DNA of 64,000 bases from Merluccius polli. Lineage: Eukaryota > Chordata > Actinopteri > Gadiformes > Merlucciidae. The notes beneath the pieces were generated by a model. That model did not search any database. It worked only from the letters and a program-made list of their open reading frames with translations, and was not told where the DNA came from. The stretch lies in assembly GCA_030340625.1 (NCBI GenBank), contig JAOPHQ010005693.1:186001-250000 (forward strand), given 5' to 3'. Positions 24,184 through 35,078 of the stretch are shown one piece after another; the stretch's first letter is position 1, and each line of letters starts with the position of its first letter. Made by a program: the position numbers and the translations under genes.

Positions 24184-24584
24184 CAGTGAAGACCACCCTA
24201 TAAATCCAAAACAACAGATAAGACAGCCTTCTGGACAAAAACTACTACTGCCTGAGATAAGGAGTGAACATGAAGGACAGCACACCGAGAGAGAGGCTTT
24301 AACGTCATCATCCCTACCCCAACACGAGGAGTCTCCCCCAGCCCCACCAACCCAACAGGAGGAGTCTCCCCCAGCCCCACCAGGAGACTCCCAACTTTCA
24401 CCCACCGGGACCCCATCCAGCTCTCCAGGCAGTCCGGATTCCCCATTCCCCCATTTTCTGGATTTCCAACTCACACCACGCCCAAATCCCATTTTTTCTC
24501 CCCCAAATCCCCCTCCTCGTCCAGCCCCACGTCACAGAGCCCCCCCACCTCCTCTGACTCAGATAATCTGTGAGTCGGACTGAT
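24184..24584 (+). pseudogene. Possible LINE ORF1 remnant, proline-rich
   Basis: An open plus-strand frame without a clear start ends in TGA near 24582. It encodes a Pro/Ser-rich stretch with two tandem copies of QEESPPAPP and a PPPRPAP segment. Its place just before the endonuclease ORF suggests the tail of ORF1, but no conserved domain is visible. Confidence 0.45.
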
Positions 24585-24586
24585 AC

Positions 24587-26567
24587 GTGCCGGGTCCAGG
24601 CTGCAATACTGATACCAATAATGTTCTCCCCCAGGAAAAGTCAGGGCCCTATGGAGTTCAGATAGCCTTCTCAATCCCTGTGATGACAGGCAACAGAAGA
24701 ATGGTTAAACTGGTGAGAAATAAAAAGGGTAAATCTGCCAATTTATTAAGTATAGCATGTCAACCTCGAAATATACCAGTGTCTCCTGCTATCTCCACAA
24801 GATTAGCTCTACTCAATATCAGATCACTAGTCAACAAATCACTGTTAGTTAATGACGTCATTATGACCTATGACCTAGATTTTTTACTTCTTAGTGAGAC
24901 ATGGCTGACTGAATGTAGCTGTTGTGCTATTCTCAATGAGGCAGCACCAACAAATTTCAGTTTTATGAACAAGTGTCGAACTGGTAAGAAAGGCGGAGGA
25001 GTTGCTGCCATCTTTAAATCTGTATTTCAGTGCAAGGAAATTACGTTAGGTGATTTTAGCTCTTTTGAATATCTCTGTTTTTTTCTAAAAGGTGATCCAA
25101 AAGTCCTTTTTTTAATCATTTATAGACCTCCAAGATACTCAGGAAAATTCATTGATGAGTTTGCTGAACTGCTGTCAGTTATCTGCACTGACTATAACTT
25201 TTTTATCATAACAGGGGATTTTAACATTCACGTAGACAATAACATGGACACTAATGCCAAAGAACTCTCTGCTCTACTTGACACTTTTGGCCTCTTGCAA
25301 CATGTGAAAGGCCCCACACACACTCGAGGCCACACTCTGGATCTGGTTATCTCTAAAGGTGTTAACATTTCTTCTGTGGATGTTAAGGACTTGGCTCTTT
25401 CTGATCATTTCTGTGTGTTCTTTGATTTACAGATCATTCCAAATGTTCAGTTAACCTCTGTGTCTGTTAAGAGAAGGTACATAAATGAGAATACCAGTGC
25501 AAAGTTTATGGAGGCTATAGCTATGTCACCAACTGTGAGTGCAGAGTCAGTTGATGAACTCCTAGATCAATTTAACTGGAAAATCTCAAATGTCATGGAT
25601 GCTGTTGCACCTATTAAAACTAAGACGACCTTGATCAGAAAGAAAACACCATGGAGGAACACTATGATGGTAAAGGCTTTAAAAACAGAATGCAGGAAAG
25701 CAGAGTGTAAGTGGAGAAAAACTAAACTTCAAATTCACCATGACCTCTACAAAATAAGTCTTTGTAATTTTAACTATGAGTTAGTAAAGGCTAGACAGCG
25801 ACACTTTTCTGAAATTATTAATAAGAACATCAACAACACCCGCACCCTATTTGCTATGGTTGATAAGCTGACAACCCCCCCTAAACAGATAGCTCCAGAA
25901 CTCCTTTCCACAGTAAAATGCAATGAATTTGCTTGCTTTTTCAGTGAAAAAATCCAGTCCATAAGGTTAAATATTAGCACAAATCAACAAAACAATAAAA
26001 TAACGCAATCCCTAAGACCTCCCAGGAATAACTCAACTGCGATGTCAGAATTTAATACAGTTGACCAAAAAACCATAGAGGAAACAGTTCAGCATCTAAA
26101 ACCATCAACATGCTGCCTTGACAAAATGCCATCAGACTTTTTTTAAACTATTGTGAACTCTGTCCAAATAGATTTGCGACAAATACTAAATAGCTCACTC
26201 CAATCGGGCACGTTTCCTAAATCCCTAAAAGTAGCTGCTATTAAGCCACTCTTAAAAAAGAGATCGCTGGATGCTTCCATGTTAACCAACTACAGACCTA
26301 TCTCAAATCTTCCTTTTATAGCCAAGATCGTTGAGAAAGTGGTTTTTAATCAACTCAGCAAATTCTTGCATTCCAGTGGCCTTTTCGACAAATTTCAATC
26401 AGGCTTCCGACCTCACCACAGCACAGAAACAGCTCTTATTAGAGTGTTAAATGATATTAGGTGAAACACTGACTCAGGCAAGGTGTCAGTTCTGGTCCTG
26501 TTGGATCTCAGTGCTGCATTTGACACTGTGGATCACAGTATATTGTTGAACAGGTTGGAAAATAGCC
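24587..26567 (+). pseudogene. LINE ORF2 N-terminal part: endonuclease and start of reverse transcriptase
   Basis: The apurinic-type endonuclease that nicks the target DNA shows LLNIRSL, LLLSETWL, GDFNIHVD and LSDHF motifs in order. The frame stays open to a TAA at 26144-26146, which follows DFF where the family reads DFFK, consistent with one A-to-T change. The same frame continues with TNYRPISNLPFIAKIVEKV and QSGFRPHHSTETAL (reverse transcriptase entry), is stopped again by TGA at 26462-26464, and continues with motif A LLDLSAAFDTVDH to the insertion point at 26567. Two nonsense codons and the insertion make it inactive. Confidence 0.85.
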
Positions 26568-26653
26568 TATATGACACGAACTTACGCTTCACCTCTCAGC
26601 CAGCTCTTTTACTTCCGGTGTGTTAGCGTTCGACAATCAGTGAAGCAGACAAT

Positions 26654-28347
26654 ATGGCCGCGTTTTTTACCCGATCGCTTCAGGAGTTACCTAAGGTTAA
26701 TTTAAACGACGTGAGTCGCATCATAGCTCACAACTCTGTAACATCGGCGGCGATGAAAAACAAGGGGTTCAAACTGTATGTGACGAACTACATAAACAAC
26801 TACGAAGGTAAGTTTACAATGTTGTTATTTGCGCTTAGCATGTAGCAGCTAGCGATCGCGATAGGCTAACGGTAACAGCAGTGCTTGTGTTCATTTGTAT
26901 TTTGTGTGTTATTTGTGTGCAATATAATATATTAACCCCAGTGTTAATCTCAGTTTCAAACAAGAGTCCGGCAGGAGAGATTACTGTTAGGTCTGAGTGC
27001 TTCAGAAGTATGGAGAAACGAAAAAAGTCCCACAGTCCAAGTGTAAGGGATCATGCAGGTTCAGATCAGGTTCATGATAAATGAGTTAATCAAATCAAGT
27101 TTCTGTGAGTCATGGCATTGCTTTGAATTAAATGATGACTAAAAAAATAAATACTCAACTAGGCTACCTAATAACTAGAGGCTATATTTTTCAGAATGTG
27201 TATTGTCACATTTGTTCCATGTGATCTGAGCCAGTATTGGAAACCATGTAGAAAGAAAATCTCACAGAAACTAGATTGTGTTCAGAGTTCTCTTACTTCT
27301 TTACTACTACTTCACTCTTTCAGTAAATGAGTAAAGTGAGCGTATTCATAAAATTGGACTTTTGGAATTTTGCATAATAAAGTAGGCTATACACATAAGT
27401 TGCGCTTTTATAGTGTCTCACTTTTCTCATTTCTTCTTACAAGTTCCCAGCCTAGGCTAATTACAGTTCATTACAGTTCATGTTCTGTGCAGTTCTGTGC
27501 ATGTTTAGGTGTATGTTTACATTAGTTAGCAAAAGCTGTTGTCCAACACCTTTTTATGGGGTACTCAAGAGAATATAGGGGAAGTCCATCATGGGGACAT
27601 GGGGTTAGTTGAATTATTTAAAGTTTCGCTCACTGCACCTGTAATGTTTAATTGCTCTTGCAACTGGTCAATTTTCTATCTCTAACACATGTGTTTTTGT
27701 AACAGATTGTGCTGAGGGATTCAAATCCTGTGACGCTCGAAAGCTGTACATGTACGTGTGTTGCTGGCACTGCCCTGTGCAACCATGTGGCAGCTCTTCT
27801 GTACCAAACTGCACATTATTCGCAGCTGGAGCTCAAGGCTGTTCCACCGGTGCACAGCTGCACAGAGCAGACAGAGCAGAGGTGGCACAAACCAAGAACC
27901 ATGGTAACTCACCTTTTAAACATACGCTAACAGTTTCATTAATGGATGTTAGGTTAACTTTTACTAAAACGTGTTTGGTTTCATTGCAGGGTGTTAAACC
28001 TGGTCTGGTGAACAAGATGTTGATCCCGACTCTCATGGATCCTGGCGGAGCCTCCATGGTCCTGCTTGACTGCCATTGCTAATATCAGTTACCAGTTATA
28101 TACAGTTACTGTTGTTGCTGCTCGCTGTCCCCCATCATTGGTGCTGTCTTCATCATCATCATGTTCATTACAGGGCCAGATGCTGATTTCTGGATGTGAG
28201 TGGTGTGATTTTGTTGTTTACACACAGGAGGACATGATTGTAGAAAGGATTCCCCGTGACAATGAAATCACTGACATCATCAAAGAGAGGGTTGATTACT
28301 TTTTTTTCTATGTTTACCTCAGCACTTTCTTGTGTAGCAAAGAGTGA
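26654..28347 (+). pseudogene. SWIM zinc finger / YqaJ-type nuclease protein, broken
   Basis: Exons readable in frame: 26654-26807 (start MAAFFTRSLQEL), 26954-27042 (SNKSPAGEITVRSECFRS), 27706-27903 (SWIM finger CTCVAGTALCNH, CxC-x6-CxH), then GVKPGLVNKM from about 27990, and a last exon 28174-28347. That last exon reads GQMLISGCEWCDFVVYTQED and ends in DYFFFYVYL. These match the beginning, the SWIM region and the end of YqaJ-type recombinase/exonuclease proteins carried by fish transposons. The segment between GVKPG and GQML, which should hold most of the nuclease fold, is missing, so this copy cannot be functional as read. Exon borders are inferred from GT/AG and frame only. Confidence 0.7.
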
Positions 28348-28659
28348 GACGCAATGTTGCACTATTTTGCATGTTTTGAATTTAATGGTCATATTTAAAG
28401 AACAATAATAATAAATTACTGACTAATAAAAAGATGACTAGAATTCAAATAATTTGGTGTGATGGTATTTTTGCTACTGTTGCAGAAGGTATACTTAATG
28501 GTTAGACATGAAATTGGTGCATTAAAGTAATCAGAATCAGAAACACTTTGATAATCCCAGGGGGAAATTACTTTTACTACAACTCCAAATCTACATACAA
28601 CATATTTACATACAACATATTAATTAAGAACATATCTATATATAAACATAAATATATAC

Positions 28660-29109
28660 CTACCATATATATAAACATATATATACATATATAAACATAT
28701 ATATACATATATAAACATATATATACATATATAAACATATATATATATACATATATATACATATACACATACATACATATATACACATGTATATATACAT
28801 ATATACACATGTATATATACATGTATGTATATATGTATATATATATATATACATGTATATATATATATGCATGTATATATATATACATGTAGCCTATATA
28901 TATACATGTAGCCTATATATATACATGTGTATATATACATGTGTATATATATACATGTATATATATACATGTGTATATATATACATGTATGTATATACAT
29001 GTATATATATATACATACAGTATATATATATATACATGTATATATATACATGTATATATATACATGTATATATATATACATGTATATATATATATACATG
29101 TATATATAT

Positions 29110-29193
<84 letters not shown>

Positions 29194-29357
29194 ATACACA
29201 TGTATATATATACACATGTATATACAGTATATATACATGTATATATATATATATACATGTATATATATACATGTATATATATATACATGTATATATATAC
29301 ATGTATATATACATGTATATACATGTATATATATACATGTATGTATATATATACATA
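28660..29357. repeat. (TATACATG)n / (TA)n compound microsatellite, about 700 bp
   Basis: Interspersed TATACATGTATA and TATA units. The unit is its own reverse complement, so the tract can fold on itself. Long IYIYMYI-type frames on both strands are artefacts. It lies inside the nested transposon, next to the THAP exon. Confidence 0.95.
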
Positions 29358-29370
29358 TTATTCCACTCGA

Positions 29371-29647
29371 ATAAAGCTGGGATAGCTCCCTTTTTCAACA
29401 GACGCCGTCCTTTCTCCGATGCTGGCTCACGAACATCTTTTTTTAAATGCCGGCTACACACCCGTGTGTGAGGCGTTATCACGAAGTCGTCCCTACGAAT
29501 GGCGACAACCCACTTGCGTCTTATTTCTTCATCCGTGGGGAAAGTGTGGAAACTAAGTACATACTTAGCAGAGGCCTGACACATTGGCACACAACAGTGT
29601 TCAGCCGTTGTGCCAATAGATCGCTGGTATTTAAACACTTTCTTCAT
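29371..29647 (-). pseudogene. THAP-domain exon of transposon protein
   Basis: The THAP domain is a DNA-binding zinc finger of P-element-like and other transposases and of host proteins. The C2CH ligands are CVPMC and, 40-odd residues on, VCSRH. An AVPTLF-like motif reads GAIPALF near the end, as in complete THAP domains. The exon starts at an ATG (29645-29647) with 17 residues before the first cysteine. It runs into the (TATACATG)n repeat, where the rest of the protein is lost. Its orientation is opposite to the YqaJ gene. Confidence 0.8.
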
Positions 29648-29756
29648 CGTTTACCTCAGCACCAAACTAGTCAACGGCGGTAGGGGTAGCATTCCGGTAG
29701 TAGCTACGGTGGCTGAGACGTAAACGGAAGTACGTCAGCACTAGCGTTGGCATATA

Positions 29757-30803
29757 GGCCATTGGGCAGGACTCAGCGGAACAGTCCTAGAATGGTTCAG
29801 GTCCTACTTGGAGGAGCGGAGTTATTTTGTGACCATTGGAAGTTATGAATCCAATCGAATGGCTATGACATGTGGAGTTCCTCAGGGGTCAGTTCTTGGA
29901 CCCCTTCTGTTCAGTCTATATATGCTGCCTTTGGGTCAAGTTCTGCAGAACTCTAATGTAGACTATCACAGTTATGCAGATGACACGCAGATATACATAG
30001 CACTGTCCTCAGATGACTACAGCCCAATACAGTCATTGTGTCACTGTTTAGAGCAAGTAACAAATTGGATGAACCAAAATTTCCTTCAATTAAATCAGGA
30101 CAAAACTGAGGTAATTGTTTTTGGCAATAAAGAGAAGAGGACTGCCGTCAGTAAACATCTCGAGTCACTCTCTCTAAAAACTAGGGACCAAGTCAGAAAC
30201 CTTGGCGTGCTGATAGACTCAGATTTGACCTTCAGCAGTCATATCAAATCCATCACCAAAACAGCCTTCTATCATCTTAAGAACATATCCAGAGTGAAGG
30301 GTTTTATGTCTCAAACAGACCAGGAGAAGTTGATTCATGCTTTTATCTCCAGTAGACTCGACCACTGTAACGGTCTTCTGACTGGACTCTCACAAAAAAG
30401 CATTAAACAGCTGCAGCTCATTCAGAATGCTGCAGCTCGAGTTTTAACCAGAACAATGAGATCAGAGCACATTACTCCAGTTCTAAAGTCTTTACACTGG
30501 CTCCCAGTCAGCTACAGAATAGACTTTAAAGTTCTGCTACTGGTCTACAAATCACTGAATGGTTTAGGTCCAGAATACATGAATGACATCTTAGTAGAAT
30601 ACAAACCCAGTAGGGCTCTGAGATCTACTGACTTAGGTCAGATAGTGAAACCCAGAGTTCAAACTAAACATGGTGAAGCAGCTTTTAGCTGTTATGCTGC
30701 ACAACACTGGAACAAACTACCAGCTGAACTGAAATCAGCCCCAACTGTGAGCATTTTTAAATCCAAGTTAAAAACACTTCTCTTCTCCTGTGCTTATGAT
30801 TGA
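29757..30803 (+). pseudogene. LINE ORF2 C-terminal part: reverse transcriptase core and tail
   Basis: It resumes the LINE frame after the insertion: TVLEWFRSYL, GVPQGSVLGPLLFSLYMLPL, the catalytic YADDTQIY, LNQDKTEVIVFG, LGVLIDSDLTFSSHI, and the C-terminal blocks HWLPVSYRIDFKVLLLVYKS and WNKLPAELKSAPTVSIFKS. No stop breaks this part. It is typical of the fish L2 (Maui-like) group. Confidence 0.85.
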
Positions 30804-31047
30804 GCTTTAAATTGTAAATTTAATTGCACTATGTCCTTTTAAATCATGATTTTATGCTGCTCTTATAGTACTTTCTTTCTTTCTTTCTATTCTTTTATTC
30901 TTGTATTTTTTATTGCTTTTTATTACATTCTAATTTGTATTTCAATTCTTATTGTTCTATGTAAAGCGCATTGAGTTGCCATTGTGTATGAAATGCGCTA
31001 TATAAATAAAGCTGCCTTGCCTTGCCTTGCCTTGCCTTGCCTTGCCT

Positions 31048-32310
31048 ATAGCCTGATATAGAAGACAACAATGTGCATGAAATGCCAGGCCTGGTTTTAG
31101 CTCATGCTGGCAGGGGTGGCATTTTGATATTTGGGGTCCCCAGCTATTCATTTGCATCACAGTTTGCTCTGCAGGCTGTATTTCTTGCAGAGCAATGGTG
31201 ATTATGTGCACCAAAATGTACAGTACACATGTAAATAAACAGTACTTTTGTGAACAAACAATAACAACGTTTGACCTAATTATTAATTATTTGTTGATAC
31301 AATTGACTGTTAAAACTTTTCATGTTAACTGTTATTAATTTATCATTTTAACCCCGCCCCCCCCCCACACACACACACCAGTGACTATTCAACAAGTAAC
31401 ATTTAATTAACCCTCTCCTCCACAGCCACCTAGCCTACTTTTTTATTCTCTGAAAATAAAAATGTAGCACTAAAATAATAATCATATCAAAGGCAACCTA
31501 TCCAGCGACATTTAATGTTTGACTGACTCAAAGCTAATGGATGAGTAAATACAACATAGCTATACATTATTTAGTTCATTTGAAGTGTGGTCTCACTTCA
31601 TGGTATAAACAGGTTTATAAAATAGATAGCAGGGCTGAGGACACGGTAATGTTATAAGTCAAAAACAAAAATTGGAATTGGCTAAACTGAATAGTGTGAA
31701 AGTGATACTGAAAATAAATTGCTGATGCTACTAGCATGACCTGACTACGGAGCCCCTCACATGGCGAAACAAAACAACAACAACAACCACGTGTTGCCAT
31801 CCGCATTTCCTCTTCTATTATGTTATTTTTCTGCATGGATGAATGAAGGTCATTGTATGCGTGAGTCAGAGTGCATGTTATGGTTGATTTGCGATTTTTG
31901 GGTTGAGTTTACAGACACCATTGGATGCGCTATTCTCTATCTCATGGCGCTATTAGGCGATAGCACATGAGAAGGCTCTGCAATGATTGTGAAGCAAACG
32001 TAACTGTACAGTCAAATGTAAACAGATAAACACTACATGCAGTCATTCATACTTAAAAGACAAGAGAGAGAGAAAAAGAAATGTATAGATGTCGGATGTC
32101 TGAATCAGATATGCGTCCGCCGTCAGAATGCGCCATGGGGAATGCATGCATGTGTGTATGACTGGTTCAGCCCATTCATACACACATGCATGTGTGTATG
32201 AATGGTATCAATGGTCCAGGACTACCAGTGATAGCCAATTAGACGGTCCATGACGGGTCCATGTGCTCCTCTGAGCCTGGTTATATAGAGGACTCACACG
32301 CCCACTTGAT
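31048..32310. other. Intergenic, includes a long hairpin
   Basis: No gene seen. A 17-bp perfect inverted repeat lies at 32145-32192 (arms CATGCATGTGTGTATGA and its reverse complement, 14-nt loop). Confidence 0.55.
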
Positions 32311-32311
32311 A

Positions 32312-32382
32312 GTAGAAGAAGAAGAAGAAGAAGAAGAAGAAGAAGAAGAAGAAGAAGAAGAAGAAGAAGAAGAAGAAGAAGA
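32312..32382. repeat. (AGA)n microsatellite
   Basis: About 70 bases of uninterrupted AGA/GAA triplets; a homopurine strand that could form triplex DNA. Confidence 0.95.
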
Positions 32383-33331
32383 CACTTAGCTTTTTTCCAT
32401 CTCTGGCATTGTGAGCTTCTACGACAAGCAGTGGATATAACTTAACTTCATTATATATAGTCATATAATGACTATATATGATTATATTTTAATAATAGTA
32501 TTTATTTTTCAGATGTATCAGTGAGATTGGATCAAATTGTCACCCTTATTTATTCATCATGTTGATAGTATGATATATTTTATGTAGTGAATAAAAGCTT
32601 AAAAAAAAGCTTCTCCTTATTACAAGCAATAAAGGTCACAGTCATCAGGATTTTGATGTGGTTATGTGATGTGTTAATAATTACAGGAATTTCGAGATTA
32701 TCTGCATATGCCACAGTTGATATTGTGGTTAAATTTGAAGACTTCACAAAAGATTTTAACTTTAAATTAACATTGTGACATCCAAACAAACTTTTAGTGG
32801 TAGGTCGATTCATTATTGATAATGTCTAAATCTGCTTGCTCTCCCGAGCTCTAATAAAGTCCATGTTTGAAATTAAATGCATTGCACATTAAAGCAAACA
32901 TTGTTGTGACTTAAAATCATTGTGACTTAAAATGAGGTTTGAGGAATACTGGTAGCCAAGATACAGTGAGCTGACTTGATGAACCATCATTGGCCAAAAC
33001 ACCACCACCATTTTGGAATTGTTCAATGCCATGTTCTTATTTTCAGGACCCAAAGAACAGCTGGTTGTCCTGCGTCTCTGTGGTCTCTCTCACTCAGTTT
33101 TAAATAGAAGACGATGAGCAAATGACCAAACACACACTTTGTATTACAAAGTGCCTTGACTTAAACTTTGTGTTGTGTTATGTATGTTTTCTTTCCTCCG
33201 ATATCTAAAAACAGTGACCAACACTTATGTTTAATTTGAGTTGTTATCCATCTGCAATGTCCCCAGTCAAAAATTGCCATAGGAAATTAAATGTATTCCT
33301 CCAGCAGATGGAAAAAACCACATGCACGTAT

Positions 33332-33363
<32 letters not shown>

Positions 33364-33832
33364 TAAGGAACATACAACTTTTGTTTCTTTTCTTTACTAG
33401 TTGCATTTACTTTTTATTTTTTGTTTTATTGTTCACACACGCATTCGATATTGTCCTCTACCAGATATTCTTTAATTTGACTCATTTAACTAAAGTATGA
33501 TGTTATCTTTAGTTAAATGAGGGCTACTATGTCACATAGCTTGGTTATGCCGTTCTGCAACAATTGTAAAGGAAAGTCATTACAGTAGTTAAAATACATA
33601 GTGAAGTGTTCACATGATTGAAGTTGACACTTTATCTTGTCCACAGCTGTGTTCATTTTCGATGTGTTGACTTCTCAGGGTCCTGACTCATGCTCTTATG
33701 CTTATAGGCCTGCCTAAACATTTATTTAGTTTAGTCAGTTAATGGGCCATAACAATGGCCCGGATGAATACTCAATTCCGATTGGCTGGAGGGGTGTTGA
33801 ATAATGATTCACAGTTGAAACCATAATTCTTC
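32383..33832. other. Intergenic with (CA)n and one hairpin
   Basis: AT-rich, no gene seen. A (CA)n tract at 33330-33361 and a 15-bp perfect inverted repeat at 33481-33521 (CTCATTTAACTAAAG, 11-nt loop). Confidence 0.55.
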
Positions 33833-34366
33833 TAGCCTGGCAAGCCAGACCCACATCAGAAAGATGTAAGGTCTGGCTCAGCTCCATTGGCAGTGTGGGC
33901 GGGATAAACGGTTGTCTTTCAAGTTCCCTCTGCACGCAATAGGATAGCGCTACAACCAATCAGAGCAACGAAGAAGGTGACGTAGTCAGAGCGACGGCTC
34001 TGACTACGTAATTAATCAAAACTCTATAAATATTTATTAAAAATATTTCTTTTCGAGGAAAGGCTATAGTGCCGTTCATTGCTCTTTTCTCAAATAAAAT
34101 GTTAACTTCAAGTCTTGAAGAGTCGCGGCCAAAGCCGAGTGGAAAGACAGCCGTTCACCAGCAGCAGCAGCCATTGTTTACCTCTAACACGGAACCGTCG
34201 CAACTCTGTCGTCATGGTAGCCCGGCTTCCGACTCCGCCCCTCACGCTGTGATTGGTCTGACATACTTGGTGTTCCCAGCACCAAAAAGCCGATGGAGCC
34301 GTGCTAGACCTACCTAGCTGCCAAATAAATTTGCTGCCGCTAGGGGGTGTCTAGAGTTCTAGGCTA
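33833..34366. mobile_element. Non-autonomous DNA element with 9-bp target duplication and central hairpin
   Basis: Flanked by TAATTCTTC at 33824-33832 and 34367-34375. Starts TAGCCTGG and ends CTAGGCTA, giving short inverted termini. In the interior, 33980-34009, is a 13-bp perfect stem (ACGTAGTCAGAGC) with a 4-base loop. The duplication could be counted as 8 bp with slightly different ends, which would fit hAT. About 534 bp, no transposase. Confidence 0.7.
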
Positions 34367-34610
34367 TAATTCTTCAACAGAAACTCAAAATATTGCCAAA
34401 TAAAATAAATTTAAAAAAGTGTGGCCACTTGCGAATCATTAAAATATAAGGGTGTTGATTCATATTTTGGGGTAATACTGTCTTAAAATGACAACTTTAA
34501 GCTTGCACCAATTTTGGTGTTCCTGGATACAAACAGCAAATGACCGGAGAAATATATGGGTCTGACTAATGCCTGGAACGGAATCAGTTAACATGAGATT
34601 CATATGGAAT

Positions 34611-35078
34611 GTTACCTTATTACTCCTGCAAATAGAGATAATCTTAGTAACGACATGGCAACGTTACCTTATTACTCCAGTAAATAGAGATGATCTTAGT
34701 AATGACATGGCAATGTTACCTTATTACTCCAGTAAATAGAGAAGATCTTAGTAATGACATGGCAATGTTACCTTATCACTCCTGTAAATAGAGATGACCT
34801 TAGTAACGACATGGCAACGTTACCTTATTACTCCAGTAAATAGAGATAATCTTAGTAACGACATGGCATCGTTACCTTATTACTCCAGTAAATAGAGATG
34901 ATCTTAGTAACGACATGGCAACGTTACCTTATTACTCCAGTAAATAGAGATGACCTTAGTAACGACATGGCAACGTTACCTTATTACTCCAGTAAATAGA
35001 GACAATGTTAGTAACGACATGGCAACGTTACCTTATTACTCCAGTAAATAGATACGATCTTAGTAACAACCTGGCAAC
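34611..35078. repeat. 52-bp minisatellite, nine copies
   Basis: Nine consecutive copies starting at 34611 and every 52 bases to 35027, with unit GTTACCTTATTACTCCAGTA at the start and AACGACATGGCAAC at the end. Copies differ at a few sites (for example AACGAC or AATGAC). Confidence 0.92.

Larger units (their letters stand above)
26568..29756. mobile_element. Decayed DNA transposon with YqaJ/SWIM and THAP genes, nested in the LINE
   Basis: It interrupts the LINE between LENS and the following WAGLSGTVLEWF codons, so the borders can be set to within two or three bases. The ends are TATATGACAC on the left and its partial inverse, GGCATATA, on the right. Blocks ACTTCCG and CTCAGCCA occur in both subterminal regions in inverted orientation. 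It carries plus-strand exons of a SWIM/YqaJ-nuclease protein and a minus-strand THAP-domain exon. This pair is known from ISL2EU-type transposons of fish. The nuclease core and the transposase catalytic region are missing, so it is a deletion derivative. Confidence 0.75.
24180..31047 (+). mobile_element. L2-type LINE, near full ORF2, split by a nested DNA transposon
   Basis: Plus-strand non-LTR retrotransposon with endonuclease (24.6-25.5 kb), reverse transcriptase (26.15-26.57 and 29.76-30.4 kb) and a C-terminal region to 30803. The 3' end has CGCTATATAAATAAAGCTG followed by six CCTTG repeats (about 31013-31047), the short microsatellite tail typical of L2/CR1-type LINEs instead of poly(A). 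A proline-rich open frame (24184-24584) upstream may be an ORF1 remnant. The element is interrupted at 26567/29757 by a foreign 3.2-kb element. Confidence 0.85.

Noticed and set aside
24175..24674. Minus-strand ORFs of 67-105 aa
   Set aside because: They mirror the proline-rich plus-strand LINE sequence and show no domain.
26654..28347. A host gene with SWIM and YqaJ domains
   Set aside because: The exons lie inside an insertion in a LINE, lack the nuclease core, and share the element with a THAP exon; a transposon remnant explains them better.
28620..29647. Long open frames of Ile/Tyr/Met/His repeats
   Set aside because: They are translations of (TA)n and (TATACATG)n tracts, open in several frames on both strands; no protein is implied. 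The same holds for the tracts at 1749, 6548, 8760, 9166, 52653 and 60277.
34611..35078. Possible CRISPR-like array
   Set aside because: The 52-base units are contiguous without unique spacers, and the genome is that of a vertebrate. It is a minisatellite.
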